Shown piece after piece: positions 35,788-44,720 of a DNA stretch of 64,000 nt. The translations under genes and the position numbers were made by a program. Source of the DNA: Phyllobacterium bourgognense. Lineage in GTDB: Bacteria > Pseudomonadota > Alphaproteobacteria > Rhizobiales > Rhizobiaceae. The DNA lies in NCBI RefSeq assembly GCF_003337575.1, contig NZ_QPJM01000007.1, positions 62,001 to 126,000 of the forward strand. The letters run 5' to 3'. The notes beneath the pieces were generated by a model. The model saw only the letters and a list, made by a program, of their open reading frames with translations. It was not told the origin of the DNA and ran no database searches. The first letter of the stretch is position 1, and every line of letters starts with the position of its first letter.

Positions 35788-36478
35788 TAAGCGGTCCGAA
35801 ATCGCTTTGCGCTTTCAGGTCGGCCGACCCGGAGGAAACCGATTTGCCCGAAGCGATGGGCCACTCCATGCTCGATTCGCCAAGAACATAGCCGACCAGT
35901 CCCTTGCGATTGCCGAGTACGCGGCCACCTTGGGTTAGTTGCACGTCGGCAAGCCTCAACCTTGTATCGCCTGTGTTGCGCGCCCTCAGCATCAGGGCGC
36001 CCTTCGATTTCACGAGTCCCCAAGCCACCTTCGGCGGCGAAGCGTCCTCATCCTTGAAGAAGACGGGGATCGAATAGCGAACGACAAGCGCGACAGTGCC
36101 TGCCCGTTTGCGCGATGGATCTGGTAATTCGTCAACAATGATGCGGTAGCCTTCCTCGCCTGCAACCGGCTTTTTCGTAACCCGCACGACACGAACGGCA
36201 TATTCCTTGGCGCTTGGCAGGGTCGTGGATGGAGGACTGACAATGACGTCGTTCGTCGGTTCCAGCTGTTCCACGCCATCTATCTGCGTCCAGCGGAACA
36301 CACGGATCTGCACATTGATCGGCCGCTTGGCCTCGTTCGTCAATGTGAGAACGCCGGCACTGCCCGGTGCGATCATCTCGAGATTGGTTGGTGAAACACG
36401 TAAGGAAGCACTCTGGGCCACACCGGAAAAGAGCATGAAGAGGCTCATCGCGCCGATGCCATATAGCATGGTCCGCAT
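35759..36478 (-). CDS. Periplasmic pilus chaperone
   Basis: The 239-residue protein has a signal peptide (~1-24) and two immunoglobulin-like domains. The N-terminal one has 'LRVSPTNLEMIAPGSAGVLTLTNEAKRPINVQIRVFRW', and the donor-strand/subunit-binding region has 'EYAVRVVRVTKKP'. It delivers subunits to the usher. It lies between the major subunit (22-base gap) and the usher (overlap). Confidence 0.9.
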   Translation of the reverse strand: MRTMLYGIGAMSLFMLFSGVAQSASLRVSPTNLEMIAPGSAGVLTLTNEAKRPINVQIRVFRWTQIDGVEQLEPTNDVIVSPPSTTLPSAKEYAVRVVRVTKKPVAGEEGYRIIVDELPDPSRKRAGTVALVVRYSIPVFFKDEDASPPKVAWGLVKSKGALMLRARNTGDTRLRLADVQLTQGGRVLGNRKGLVGYVLGESSMEWPIASGKSVSSGSADLKAQSDFGPLNADVSISGR

Positions 36479-36500
36479 TCGGTTCTCCTTGAAAGATGGT

Positions 36501-37007
36501 TCAGTAAGTAACGGTTACTGCAACTGTGTCGCTATAGGCACCCGCACCCGGCGTGGATTGGGGCGGAACGCGCCCAAACACCGTAATCGGCTGCACGGCA
36601 CCATTTCCCGTACCTGATACCGTGTCCGTCAACACCGTAGTCCCCCAGACATTCGTATGGTTGACATCGCGGTAGAGATTGTAGCTGACGGTGGCGGCGC
36701 CTGGTCCGGTCATCAAGCGGGCGGTAAGCGAAGCTCCGCTTCCTGTACCCAGTCCGATACCCACATTATAGGGGGTACCGGTCGTGCACTGCACGCTGAT
36801 GGTGCTGGTCGAGTCGAGATTGGCATCAATGACACCATGCGATCCAAAATCCAGATCGGAAGCAGATACCAGCTTGCACTCGGTCGTTATCGTGATCCTG
36901 ACAGCAAAACTCCCCGTTGCTGTAGCTGCCAAGGCGGGGCTTGTGAGGCAGGTTAAAGCGGCAAAACCTCCGGCAACCAAACCTCGTACCAAAATGCCAA
37001 AATTCAT
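36501..37007 (-). CDS. Spore coat U domain protein, probable major pilus subunit
   Basis: The 168-residue protein has a signal peptide (~1-28, 'TCLTSPALAAT') and a single SCPU/CsuA-like domain ending 'TPGAGAYSDTVAVTVTY'. The conserved Cys pair and 'DLDFGSHGVIDANLDSTSTISVQCTTGTPYNVGIGLG' are typical of Csu pilins. First gene of the operon subunit-chaperone-usher-tip. Csu-type pili mediate attachment to abiotic surfaces and biofilm formation; that role here is inferred. Confidence 0.87.
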   Translation of the reverse strand: MNFGILVRGLVAGGFAALTCLTSPALAATATGSFAVRITITTECKLVSASDLDFGSHGVIDANLDSTSTISVQCTTGTPYNVGIGLGTGSGASLTARLMTGPGAATVSYNLYRDVNHTNVWGTTVLTDTVSGTGNGAVQPITVFGRVPPQSTPGAGAYSDTVAVTVTY

Positions 37008-37393
37008 TTATCCTCCTCCAGGTGTCGGTGCCGATAGCAACCGCCTCCAGTTCACTACAAACGAATCAGTATTATGGTCCCCTATTATGATTCTAAAGTC
37101 GTAAACTTTTCAAGTTACTTATGCAAGCGCCAGCTTGCCGTTGTCGCTAATATTGTTGTTTTTTCAATGACTTAGTCATGTTTCTATGCCAAAATGCAAA
37201 GCGACGCTCTATCCGATACTATTCTGTATAAAACTAATATACTAAAAAACCAGTGTAATGGGTCAACATTGCTGGCTCAATATTCTGCATAATTTTAATA
37301 CTTTTGGTTGTACTTTGGAACGAATGTTCGCGCAGGTCAGATATTTGTCTATGGAAACCGCCTTGGCGGGCCCGGATGCCCGGCTCCGGTTCC
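37008..37393. promoter_or_regulatory. A/T-rich region upstream of the pilus operon
   Basis: This 386-base gap is markedly richer in A and T than its surroundings, especially 37040-37330, and carries GGAGGA ahead of the pilin start. It must contain the pilus-operon promoter. No operator was identified. A/T-rich control regions often attract H-NS-like or MucR/Ros-type regulators, which is only a suggestion. Confidence 0.45.
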
Positions 37394-37957
37394 TTAGAAC
37401 CCAAACGATTTCTGCGCCGGTTGCGGTGATTCGAAATGAACACCCTCCAGCTCGAGCATGCGCGCCTTGGCGACGGAGCCTCCGGGCGCGGAGAAACCAC
37501 CGACTTTGCCCCCGGCTGCCAATACGCGATGGCAGGGAATAATCAACGGCACCGGGTTCCTGGCCATGGCCTGGCCGACATCACGCGCGGCCTCCGGTCC
37601 TGCGCCAAGTTGCTTGGCCAATGCACCGTAGGTGGTCGTGCGGCCCCAACCCAACTGCCGTGCCGCAGCATATATCTGCTCGAAGAATTCGTCCTGCTCG
37701 CCCAAATCGAGCTTGAAGCCGAAAAAGTCGATCTCTTCACCCTCAAAATAGCGCTTTGCCGCAGCCACCGCTTGAAGCACTTGCTCGGAGGGTTGGCCGC
37801 GTTCAGCGTCAGGTAGCCTGCGAAGCAGCAACCGCTCTGTCGCGTCGGCACTTTTTGTCGGTAACTGAAAGCGTGTGATCCCGATATTGCTCCAGGCAAT
37901 ACCGCAGAAGCCACCGGCGGTTTCGAAAATAAGATAGTGATGCACTGTCTGGCCCAT
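37394..37957 (-). CDS. ogt: Methylated-DNA--protein-cysteine methyltransferase
   Basis: The ATG at 37957, behind GAGGG, gives 187 residues; a TTG at 37978 is weaker. The C-terminal active-site loop 'PLIIPCHRVLAAGGKVGGFS' contains the alkyl-acceptor Cys, and a winged-helix DNA-binding segment ('IYAAARQLGWGRTTTYGALAKQLG') precedes it. The protein removes O6-alkyl groups from guanine in a suicide reaction. The ada domains are absent, so it is the constitutive Ogt type. Confidence 0.9.
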   Translation of the reverse strand: MGQTVHHYLIFETAGGFCGIAWSNIGITRFQLPTKSADATERLLLRRLPDAERGQPSEQVLQAVAAAKRYFEGEEIDFFGFKLDLGEQDEFFEQIYAAARQLGWGRTTTYGALAKQLGAGPEAARDVGQAMARNPVPLIIPCHRVLAAGGKVGGFSAPGGSVAKARMLELEGVHFESPQPAQKSFGF

Positions 37958-38091
37958 CGCACGGCCCTCGCGTTTCAACTGCGGTAAAAATCGTGCAATC
38001 GGCGCGCGAATTCAACCCGATTCCTGCGCCCGATTGCTGCAGGTCGTCGAAAGGTGGCGAGAACAGCATCTAACTATTTTGACTTAATAAC

Positions 38092-38120
38092 TTGACTCGT
38101 TTTATCATATTATTTTATAG
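38092..38120 (+). promoter_or_regulatory. Promoter with RirA-type iron-responsive operator before the ECF sigma gene
   Basis: TGACTCGTTTTATCA at 38093-38107 fits TGA-N9-TCA, the iron-responsive operator bound by RirA in rhizobia. It overlaps a TTGACT -35 (38092-38097), with a TTATAG -10 17 bases downstream (38115-38120). Binding there would block transcription of the sigma factor when iron is plentiful. Confidence 0.65.
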
Positions 38121-38226
38121 CTATTCTCGCAACGTCCCGGGCTATTTTACTCGAGCATTTTAAATAAAAATGCCCGAACAAAGCCTTATATCCATCATTG
38201 CAAACCATCTATCAGAAGATATCCAA

Positions 38227-38745
38227 ATGCAAAAAGAAGTAAATCTTTACGATGGCAATGTTCTTGTCGATGCATTGATACGATATAAGCCAAAACTCAT
38301 GAAAATTGCTGAAGGCGTACTGCATTCTCGCACGCAATCGGAGGATATATTTCATGATGCTGTCCTCAAGGCATGTACCATGCGTCCAAGCTGCATTCGC
38401 TGCCCGGTCGGCTATGCTTGCCGCATGGTCTACAATCTGGCCCTGGACGAGGCCCGCAAACGGTCCTATGAAAAGCTCAACATGACACCCGTCGACGGTA
38501 TGGAATCCATTCCCGCTCCGAGCGTCAGCGCGCTCGACTGTCTGGTGACCACAGAGACCTTATGGGAAGTGCTGAACTCATTGAACAATCTGCCGAAACG
38601 CACCCAGGACGCATTTGTCCGCCATCGTGTAGACGGCATTCCGCAGAAGGATATTGCCGAAGAAATGGGGGTATCCAGAACTCTCGTCAATTTCATGATC
38701 AGAGATGGGCACCGCGCGTGTCAGCAAACCCTTAGTGCAGCTTAG
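38227..38745 (+). CDS. Iron-regulated ECF sigma factor (PvdS/RpoI/FecI group)
   Basis: From ATG 38227 the protein has 172 residues; an upstream ATG at 38170 lacks a ribosome site. Region 2 reads 'LIRYKPKLMKIAEGVLHSRTQSEDIFHDAVLKAC' and region 4 'LPKRTQDAFVRHRVDGIPQKDIAEEMGVSRTLVNFMIRDG', both typical of FecI/PvdS-class sigma factors. No FecR-type anti-sigma gene is adjacent, which fits the PvdS/RpoI pattern of control by expression. Its 3' end overlaps the convergent fhuB end by 14 bases. Two PvdS-type boxes occur between the siderophore biosynthesis operons (48387 and 48446), the predicted targets. Confidence 0.87.
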   Translation: MQKEVNLYDGNVLVDALIRYKPKLMKIAEGVLHSRTQSEDIFHDAVLKACTMRPSCIRCPVGYACRMVYNLALDEARKRSYEKLNMTPVDGMESIPAPSVSALDCLVTTETLWEVLNSLNNLPKRTQDAFVRHRVDGIPQKDIAEEMGVSRTLVNFMIRDGHRACQQTLSAA

Positions 38746-40726
38746 ACAAACGGCGGCCGCGGATAAGCAGCAGCGCAAACACTGGTCCGCCCAGCAGCGT
38801 AGCGACAAGTCCTGTCGGCAGTTGCCACGGGAAATGGGCGGTGCGGCCGATGAAATCGGCTGTTGCCATGAGCAACGCTCCGCATAGCGCCGAGCCCATC
38901 AGGTGCGGCAGGCCGCGTGTCAGCCCAAGCCGCTGAGCGAGATGCGGAGCCATCAAGCCGACGAAGCTCAACGGACCCACGATCAGCGTGGCCATGGCTG
39001 TCAGCAGCGCGGCTACGGCAAGAATAACGATCTGCAGCTTCTTCACATCAACGCCGTGCGAATGCGCCGACAGATCACCCAAAGCGAATTGCTGCAGCGG
39101 GCGAACGAGGAGCATAACCGTGATGATGCCGACGATCGCCAATGCCGATATAGTCAATGACATGGCACTGCTCACCCCGTAGGTCGAGCCGGCCATCCAG
39201 CTGATCAGCGACAGGGCTCGCGGGTCACCTGAGGCGAGGACGACGGAGATCAACGCAGTCAGAAACGCCCCCAATGATACGCCGAACATCAAAAACTGAT
39301 TCCCGGAGTGCGCCGCGCGGCTCATCGCGAAGAGGATAGCGAGAACTGACCCGGCACCCAAAAAGCCGCCGATAAGTCGATGGCTAATGGTCGGTTCCGA
39401 TACAACAAACAAGATGCAAAGCAATCCGAACGCTGTTCCGGCACTGACGCCCAGAACCTCCGGACTGGCCATGGCGTTGCCGGTCAGACGCTGCAACAGG
39501 CTGCCGGCAAGCGCCAGCATGATACCCGCGGAAGTTGCGGCTACGAGCCGGGGAAGCCGCCATGGCAGCAGCGATTTCAATGTCGCGCCGGTGCTGCTTA
39601 TCCATGACCCGTCGACGCCCCTGCCGACAAATATAGCGACCATTGCAACGGCCAAGACAAGACCGGCAAGCGTCACTATCAGCATCAGGGGCCGGCTGCT
39701 TGCGACGGGGGACGATCCGCTTTGAACCGCCGTTTGCAGCGAACCGCCACGCTTCAGCATCACGAACAGAAGTACCGGCACTCCGATCAGCGCAGTCGCA
39801 GCACCGGTCGGAACATAACTTCCTGTTTTTGCGGTATAAATTTGCATGATCTGATCAACGATGATCAGCAATGCAGCGCCGACGAGCGGAGCAACAATGA
39901 GCCTTGTATTGATCCGCCGGGCACCAATAGCTCTCGCGATCACCGGCGCAGCAAGGCCCAGAAAGCCGATCACACCTACAGCGCTGACCGTGAACGTCGT
40001 CAGGGCCACGGCGACAAACAGCGCCGCGGCCCGGACAAATTGCAGTTTGACTCCAAGTCCTTGCGCTGCCTCACCAAGCGTCAGGACACTCAGCTGCCGG
40101 ACCAGCAGCAGCGCAAGTACGGTACAGCCGACGACTTTCGGGAAAAGTCCCACAACCGAGCGCCAATCGTTCTGGTTCAACGATCCGCCACCCCAGACGA
40201 ACAGACCTGACAGATAGTGGTCGTTCATCAGCGTCAGCAGCGTAACGATTGCCGTACAGTAGAGGCCCATAACCAGGCCTGTCAGGATGACGGCAATCGG
40301 CTGGAACTTGAACCGCCATGCGACGGCAAAGACGACGGCCATCGCGGCGAAGCCACCGAAAGCCGTTGCCGTGTCGCGGCTCCAGCCGAGAAGCGCTGGA
40401 AACCAAAGCATCGCGACACCGAGCGCGAGTTGGGCCCCTGCCTCCACGCCCAACGTTGAAGGTGAAGCGAGAGGATTGCGCAGCACATGCTGGAAAAGCA
40501 CCCCGGATAGTCCTAGTGCGAAGCCGCAGACGCAAGACATCATCAGCCGTGGCAATACACTATAGTGCAGAAGGACTGCCTGGCTGTCACCGGCTGACGG
40601 CAGCGAAAAGACCGCACGTACTCCGGTGCTGCCGATCAACGGACCGAGGTTGAACGTAGCGATGGCGGCGGCCATGCACCACAACAAGCCGGTGGTGAGC
40701 CATGGACGGGCAGCAATATGTTTCAT
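38732..40726 (-). CDS. fhuB: Ferric-hydroxamate permease, fused double-length FhuB type
   Basis: The 664-residue inner-membrane protein consists of two tandem FecCD-family halves (~1-330 and ~335-664), about 20 helices in all. This duplication is specific to FhuB among iron-siderophore permeases. Repeated motifs: 'GFALGLSGVLFQHVLRNPLASPSTLGVEAGAQLALG' in the first half and 'GIMLALAGSLLQRLTGNAMASPEVLGVSAGTAFG' in the second; each half also has an EAA-like 'IGFLGLAAPVIAR' or 'LSFVGLMAPHLAQRLG' loop. ATG at 40726 overlaps the binding-protein stop. Product: uptake of ferric hydroxamate siderophore. Confidence 0.93.
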   Translation of the reverse strand: MKHIAARPWLTTGLLWCMAAAIATFNLGPLIGSTGVRAVFSLPSAGDSQAVLLHYSVLPRLMMSCVCGFALGLSGVLFQHVLRNPLASPSTLGVEAGAQLALGVAMLWFPALLGWSRDTATAFGGFAAMAVVFAVAWRFKFQPIAVILTGLVMGLYCTAIVTLLTLMNDHYLSGLFVWGGGSLNQNDWRSVVGLFPKVVGCTVLALLLVRQLSVLTLGEAAQGLGVKLQFVRAAALFVAVALTTFTVSAVGVIGFLGLAAPVIARAIGARRINTRLIVAPLVGAALLIIVDQIMQIYTAKTGSYVPTGAATALIGVPVLLFVMLKRGGSLQTAVQSGSSPVASSRPLMLIVTLAGLVLAVAMVAIFVGRGVDGSWISSTGATLKSLLPWRLPRLVAATSAGIMLALAGSLLQRLTGNAMASPEVLGVSAGTAFGLLCILFVVSEPTISHRLIGGFLGAGSVLAILFAMSRAAHSGNQFLMFGVSLGAFLTALISVVLASGDPRALSLISWMAGSTYGVSSAMSLTISALAIVGIITVMLLVRPLQQFALGDLSAHSHGVDVKKLQIVILAVAALLTAMATLIVGPLSFVGLMAPHLAQRLGLTRGLPHLMGSALCGALLMATADFIGRTAHFPWQLPTGLVATLLGGPVFALLLIRGRRLSKLH

Positions 40727-41586
40727 GTGCTGCCTTCGACGAGCAATCGGGCAAAACGGGTTGCCGCAGGCAATGTGCCGAACATCAGCACGCTCGCCAT
40801 GCGCCGAACATGCCCTGATTGCGCGAACGGCATGCTTTGCCAAAGGGGACTACCCGGCAAGTTTGCGAGCACATCCGGTGGTACCGGATCCATGTAAAAG
40901 AGCCGCGCGTCGCCAATATCAAACAGATCGGCCATACCGATATCGCCAAATCCCCATTCGTTGGTTGGCCGCGTCCAGGCATTCTCCAGCCCAAGACGAT
41001 CGAATACATCCTGAAAAATGCCGCCAGGTCCATATATCCGGATATTGCGTTCGTCGATGAAGGTAATCACTGCGACCTTGCCGAGATGGCTGGTCGCCGC
41101 CCGTGCTGCACGCAATTCCATCTCCGAACGATCGATCAGCGCTTTCGCTTCTGCCGTGCGACCAAGCACGCTGCCGAGTTCCCGCGTCGCGTCAAGGATA
41201 TGGGGAAACGGTGATGACCCGAGTGCGTGTATCGGGAACGATTTGACCGGCGCGATCTGCTCCAGCTGGGGCCTGACCCATTCAAGATACGGCGTTGACA
41301 CAATCAGATCGGGTATCAACAGCTGCAACAGCTCCATGTTGATCTCATGGGAGGAGCCGAGATTGGCGACGTTTGGCGGCAAAGGCGGTTCCACTGTCCA
41401 GTTCGCCCATCCCGTCGTGTCAATCAGCCCGATTGGTGGCACGCCAAGCTCAATCAATGTCTGCGCCAGACCATAGTCCAACGAAACAACTCTCGGAGTA
41501 GAACTTGCGCCCTGCGCCTTTGCCGGCAAACAACCAAGCGTTGCCGCCACACCAAACAGAAAGTCGCGTCTGCGTATTGAGGACAT
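40723..41586 (-). CDS. fhuD: Ferric-hydroxamate periplasmic binding protein with Tat signal
   Basis: The ATG at 41586 gives 287 residues with a twin-arginine leader ('SSIRRRDFLFGVAATLGCLPAKAQ'). The type-3 iron-siderophore binding fold includes 'RVVSLDYGLAQTLIELGVPPIGLIDTTGW', 'LIPDLIVSTPYLEW' and the long connecting helix region. FhuD of E. coli also carries a Tat-like leader, and the gene lies between the ATPase and fhuB. Its substrate is expected to be the siderophore encoded in this locus. Confidence 0.9.
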   Translation of the reverse strand: MSSIRRRDFLFGVAATLGCLPAKAQGASSTPRVVSLDYGLAQTLIELGVPPIGLIDTTGWANWTVEPPLPPNVANLGSSHEINMELLQLLIPDLIVSTPYLEWVRPQLEQIAPVKSFPIHALGSSPFPHILDATRELGSVLGRTAEAKALIDRSEMELRAARAATSHLGKVAVITFIDERNIRIYGPGGIFQDVFDRLGLENAWTRPTNEWGFGDIGMADLFDIGDARLFYMDPVPPDVLANLPGSPLWQSMPFAQSGHVRRMASVLMFGTLPAATRFARLLVEGST

Positions 41587-41590
41587 TGGC

Positions 41591-42373
41591 TTAGAGGACG
41601 TAACTGATGGGCGCTTGCGTTTCCGGATGCCGGAATATCCCCATGCGCACGCCATAGATCGCATCGAGCCTGTCCGCAGTAATCAGCGTTTCGGTCTCGT
41701 CGTGAGCCACGAGCTTGCCGCCGGAAAGTGCAATCAACCGGTCGCAATAGCGCGCTGCCATGTTGATGTCATGCAGAACGATAAGCACGGAGCGACCGTG
41801 ATCGTGCGCCAGCTTCTGAATCAGGCGCATCACTTCGATCTGATGATTGATGTCGAGAGCCGAGATCGGCTCATCAAGAAGCAGACACTCGGTGTCCTGA
41901 GCAACCAGCATCGCCAGGAAGGCACGTTGGCGTTCACCGCCGGACAGAGTATCGACAATGCGATCAGCCATCGCCGTCATCGATGTCAGCTCCAGTGCTT
42001 CCCCAACCTTGGCCCTGTCGTTACTGGAGAAACGTCCGAGCGCCCCGTGCCAGGGGTAGCGGCCAAGAGCAACGACTTCCCTTACGGTCATGCCGTCGGT
42101 GTCGGGAGTCTGTTGCGGCAGATAGGCAACCTTCCTGGCATATTCCTTGGACCGGAACGATCCCAGCGCCTGCCCCAGACATTCGACGCGGCCGTGCGTT
42201 GGCGACTGAAAACGCGCCAATATCTTCAGCAGCGTGGATTTTCCGGACCCGTTGTGGCCAAGGATACCGACCACCTCGCCCTGTGGAATGTCCAGCGTCA
42301 ATGGATGGAGCAGTGTCCGTCCATCAACGTCGTAGCCGATACCATTCAGCGAAAAGGCGGATCCGTTCATCAT
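41591..42373 (-). CDS. fhuC: Ferric-hydroxamate ABC ATPase
   Basis: The start is one of two adjacent ATG codons at 42373/42370; the longer frame overlaps the receptor gene and is not used. About 260 residues: Walker A GHNGSGKSTLLKIL, signature LSGGERQRAFLAMLVAQ, Walker B CLLLDEPISALD and H-loop LHDINMAARYCDR. The iron-siderophore type is clear from 'VREVVALGRYPWHGALG'. Four bases separate it from fhuD. Confidence 0.92.
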   Translation of the reverse strand: MMNGSAFSLNGIGYDVDGRTLLHPLTLDIPQGEVVGILGHNGSGKSTLLKILARFQSPTHGRVECLGQALGSFRSKEYARKVAYLPQQTPDTDGMTVREVVALGRYPWHGALGRFSSNDRAKVGEALELTSMTAMADRIVDTLSGGERQRAFLAMLVAQDTECLLLDEPISALDINHQIEVMRLIQKLAHDHGRSVLIVLHDINMAARYCDRLIALSGGKLVAHDETETLITADRLDAIYGVRMGIFRHPETQAPISYVL

Positions 42374-42380
42374 ATGCTCG

Positions 42381-44552
42381 CTAGAACTTGGCCGAAAGTG
42401 TCGCTTTGATGGCCCGCCCTTCGCCATAGATGCAACTGGTATTGGTACTGTCACCAGCGCAGGTCGAGTAATACTCTTTGTCGAACACATTGTTCGCCTT
42501 CAGCGACCCCTTCCAGCCGTTCTTCTCATAGCTGATAGCTGCATCGACCAGAGTATAGGACCCGACCTCGATCTGATTGGCGTTGTCACCGAAGGAGCTA
42601 CCGACATAGCGAACGCCGGAACCGATATTAAGACCTTCGAATGTCCCGCTCTCGAAGGTGTATTTGGCCCAGAGAGACGCCTGATGTTCCGGCACGAGCG
42701 CCGGCCGATTACCAAGTTCACCGTCGACGTTGCTCGATGTGATTTCCGCATCAAGATAAGTATAGCTGCCAGTGAGGCTGACACCGTGGAAGAGGTTCAC
42801 GACGGTCTCGAGCTCGAAGCCGCGATGGCGCACCTCGCCCGTCTGAACGTCGAATCCTAGATTATCAGGGTCTGGCGTCAGCACGTTGGACTTGGTGATC
42901 TCGAAAACCGAGCCGGTGACCGTTCCCGGGAAATAGTCCGGCTCATACTTCACGCCTGCTTCGTACTGCTGACCCTCGGAAGGCGAGAATGACTGACCGG
43001 AGAAGCCTTGACCGATGGTTGGTGTGAAGGATTCGGAATAGCTGATGTAAGGCGTCAAGCCATTATCGAACAAGTATCCGAGACCTACCTTTCCAGAGAA
43101 GGCACTGTCCGATTGCTCGCTGGTTGAATTGCTCAAGCGGTCAAAGGTCTTGTCTTCCACCCAGGACTGGCGCCCCCCCAGAGTAAGCAACCAGCGATCG
43201 TCGAATTTGGTTTGGGTTTGAGCGTAAAGTCCGATCTGATCGACGGTCTGGCGGCGATCGACATAAATTGGAGGAGAAGGAACATCGATGCCATAGACGG
43301 GGTCATTGATATCGAGGCTCGGCCCGGTATCGAAGCCGTTCTGACCATCAACTGTCTGGCGGTCGTATGACAGGCCCATCAGCAAGGTGTTCTTGATGCG
43401 TTTTCCTTCATAATCATACTGAACACCATTGTCGATGCTGAACAGCGTTGCCGTTTCGTCAACCGTGAAGGCCGTGCGGCCCATCGTGGCATCGTCGACC
43501 ATGCTCGAATAATAGAGGTGCCTGTAATCCGTATTTTGCCGCGAGTAGCGGACATTCTGCCAGACCTTCCACTCATCGTTGAAGCTGTGCTCGAACTCAT
43601 AGCCGATGGAGCCGTGGTCTGCATCGAACCGGTCGAAATTCGGATCAGATGTGGTGAAGCTACGAGAGAATTTCGGAATATTCGGGAAGTCCGGACTTGC
43701 GATTGGCAGGAACGTATTCGGCGTCAGTTCATCCCACTGGTAGTTGGCGAGAATTGTCAGCGACGTGTCGGCGCTAGGTGACCAGGTGATCGCGGGTGCG
43801 ATGAACACCCGGTTGTTCCTGGAAAAATCCGTTTGCGTCTGCCCATCGCGGAAAAGACCCGTCAGGCGATAGGTCCACACGCCTTCCTTGTCGAGCGGAC
43901 CGCCTAAATCAATCCCCGTCTCATAGGTGTTGAAGGATCCGTAGCTCGCATATGCGCTGTAAAGCGGGTCCTGCGTCGGGCGTTTGGTCACGAGATTGAC
44001 GATACCGCCAACCTCATTCGAGCCATAGAGGACTGATGCCGGCCCCTTGAGCACCTCCACCCGTTCCAGGCCGTACGGCTCGGCTTTGAAGCCAGAAAAG
44101 TCGATGGCCTTTTGTGGCAGGCCGTCGCGATAAACGGCGTATGGGCCAATGTCAAAGCCACGGATCAGGAATTGATCGAAGCGATCATCAACACCCCAGG
44201 GTGAGGCGGTCACACCGGAAGTGTAGGCTATCGTATCCTCGATTTGCTCCGAGAACCGGTCATCCATCTGCTCCCGGGTAACAACAGAAATGGATTGGGG
44301 GATTTCACGGATCGGCGTGTCAGTCTTGGCGCCTGTCATCGTATTCTTGGCGATATAGCCTTTGTCGGGGCCAACAGGGCTGGTATCGCCATCGATAACG
44401 ATAGTGTTCAGCTGGATGGAGGGCGCTTCCTGGGCAACCGCGATATTTGCCATCATCAACCCGGCAATCGACGTCGTCACCAGCAATCGGGCACGACGCT
44501 GCCGCCTTGATGAACTGGCTTCGGTCCAAATCACTGCCCTGCATCCCCGCAT
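42381..44552 (-). CDS. TonB-dependent ferric-siderophore receptor (FhuA/FoxA-like)
   Basis: The 723-residue protein has a leader (~1-40, ending 'NIAVAQ'), a TonB-box region, a plug domain (~75-190; 'IPQSISVVTREQMDDR', 'FLIRGFDIGPYAVYRDGLP', 'VLKGPASVLYG') and a 22-strand barrel ending 'ATLSAKF' with the C-terminal Phe. It belongs to the TIGR01783-type siderophore receptors. RBS AGAGG lies upstream of the ATG. Two TGA-N9-TCA sites precede the gene (44596 and 44621), so expression should be iron-repressed. It heads the receptor-fhuC-fhuD-fhuB operon. Confidence 0.92.
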   Translation of the reverse strand: MRGCRAVIWTEASSSRRQRRARLLVTTSIAGLMMANIAVAQEAPSIQLNTIVIDGDTSPVGPDKGYIAKNTMTGAKTDTPIREIPQSISVVTREQMDDRFSEQIEDTIAYTSGVTASPWGVDDRFDQFLIRGFDIGPYAVYRDGLPQKAIDFSGFKAEPYGLERVEVLKGPASVLYGSNEVGGIVNLVTKRPTQDPLYSAYASYGSFNTYETGIDLGGPLDKEGVWTYRLTGLFRDGQTQTDFSRNNRVFIAPAITWSPSADTSLTILANYQWDELTPNTFLPIASPDFPNIPKFSRSFTTSDPNFDRFDADHGSIGYEFEHSFNDEWKVWQNVRYSRQNTDYRHLYYSSMVDDATMGRTAFTVDETATLFSIDNGVQYDYEGKRIKNTLLMGLSYDRQTVDGQNGFDTGPSLDINDPVYGIDVPSPPIYVDRRQTVDQIGLYAQTQTKFDDRWLLTLGGRQSWVEDKTFDRLSNSTSEQSDSAFSGKVGLGYLFDNGLTPYISYSESFTPTIGQGFSGQSFSPSEGQQYEAGVKYEPDYFPGTVTGSVFEITKSNVLTPDPDNLGFDVQTGEVRHRGFELETVVNLFHGVSLTGSYTYLDAEITSSNVDGELGNRPALVPEHQASLWAKYTFESGTFEGLNIGSGVRYVGSSFGDNANQIEVGSYTLVDAAISYEKNGWKGSLKANNVFDKEYYSTCAGDSTNTSCIYGEGRAIKATLSAKF

Positions 44553-44595
44553 GACACACCTCTTGTAAAAGCTTGACTCTGCTTGATAATTTACA

Positions 44596-44610
44596 TGAGT
44601 TCAGCACTCA
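44596..44610. promoter_or_regulatory. RirA-type iron-responsive operator 1 (receptor promoter)
   Basis: TGAGTTCAGCACTCA fits TGA-N9-TCA and is itself palindromic (CATGAGT...ACTCATG). It lies 44 bases before the receptor start, between a TAAATT -10 candidate and an upstream TTAAAC. Confidence 0.65.
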
Positions 44611-44620
44611 TGTTTAAAGA

Positions 44621-44635
44621 TGACTACATTTGTCA
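44621..44635. promoter_or_regulatory. RirA-type iron-responsive operator 2 (receptor promoter)
   Basis: TGACTACATTTGTCA fits TGA-N9-TCA and is the core of a perfect inverted repeat (AAGATGAC-N7-GTCATCTT, 44617-44639). Its centre is 25 bases from that of operator 1, about two and a half helical turns. Confidence 0.68.
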
Positions 44636-44720
44636 TCTTATGCGAGTCAAGGCGCGATCGGTAAAATGCCGATTTTTTTGATGCGCCCTGCCCAATCAGC
44701 AAGAGGCTGTGGCCTCAATG

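Noticed and set aside
41615-42409. 264-residue plus-strand frame
   Set aside because: Antisense to fhuC, whose Walker and signature motifs are complete.
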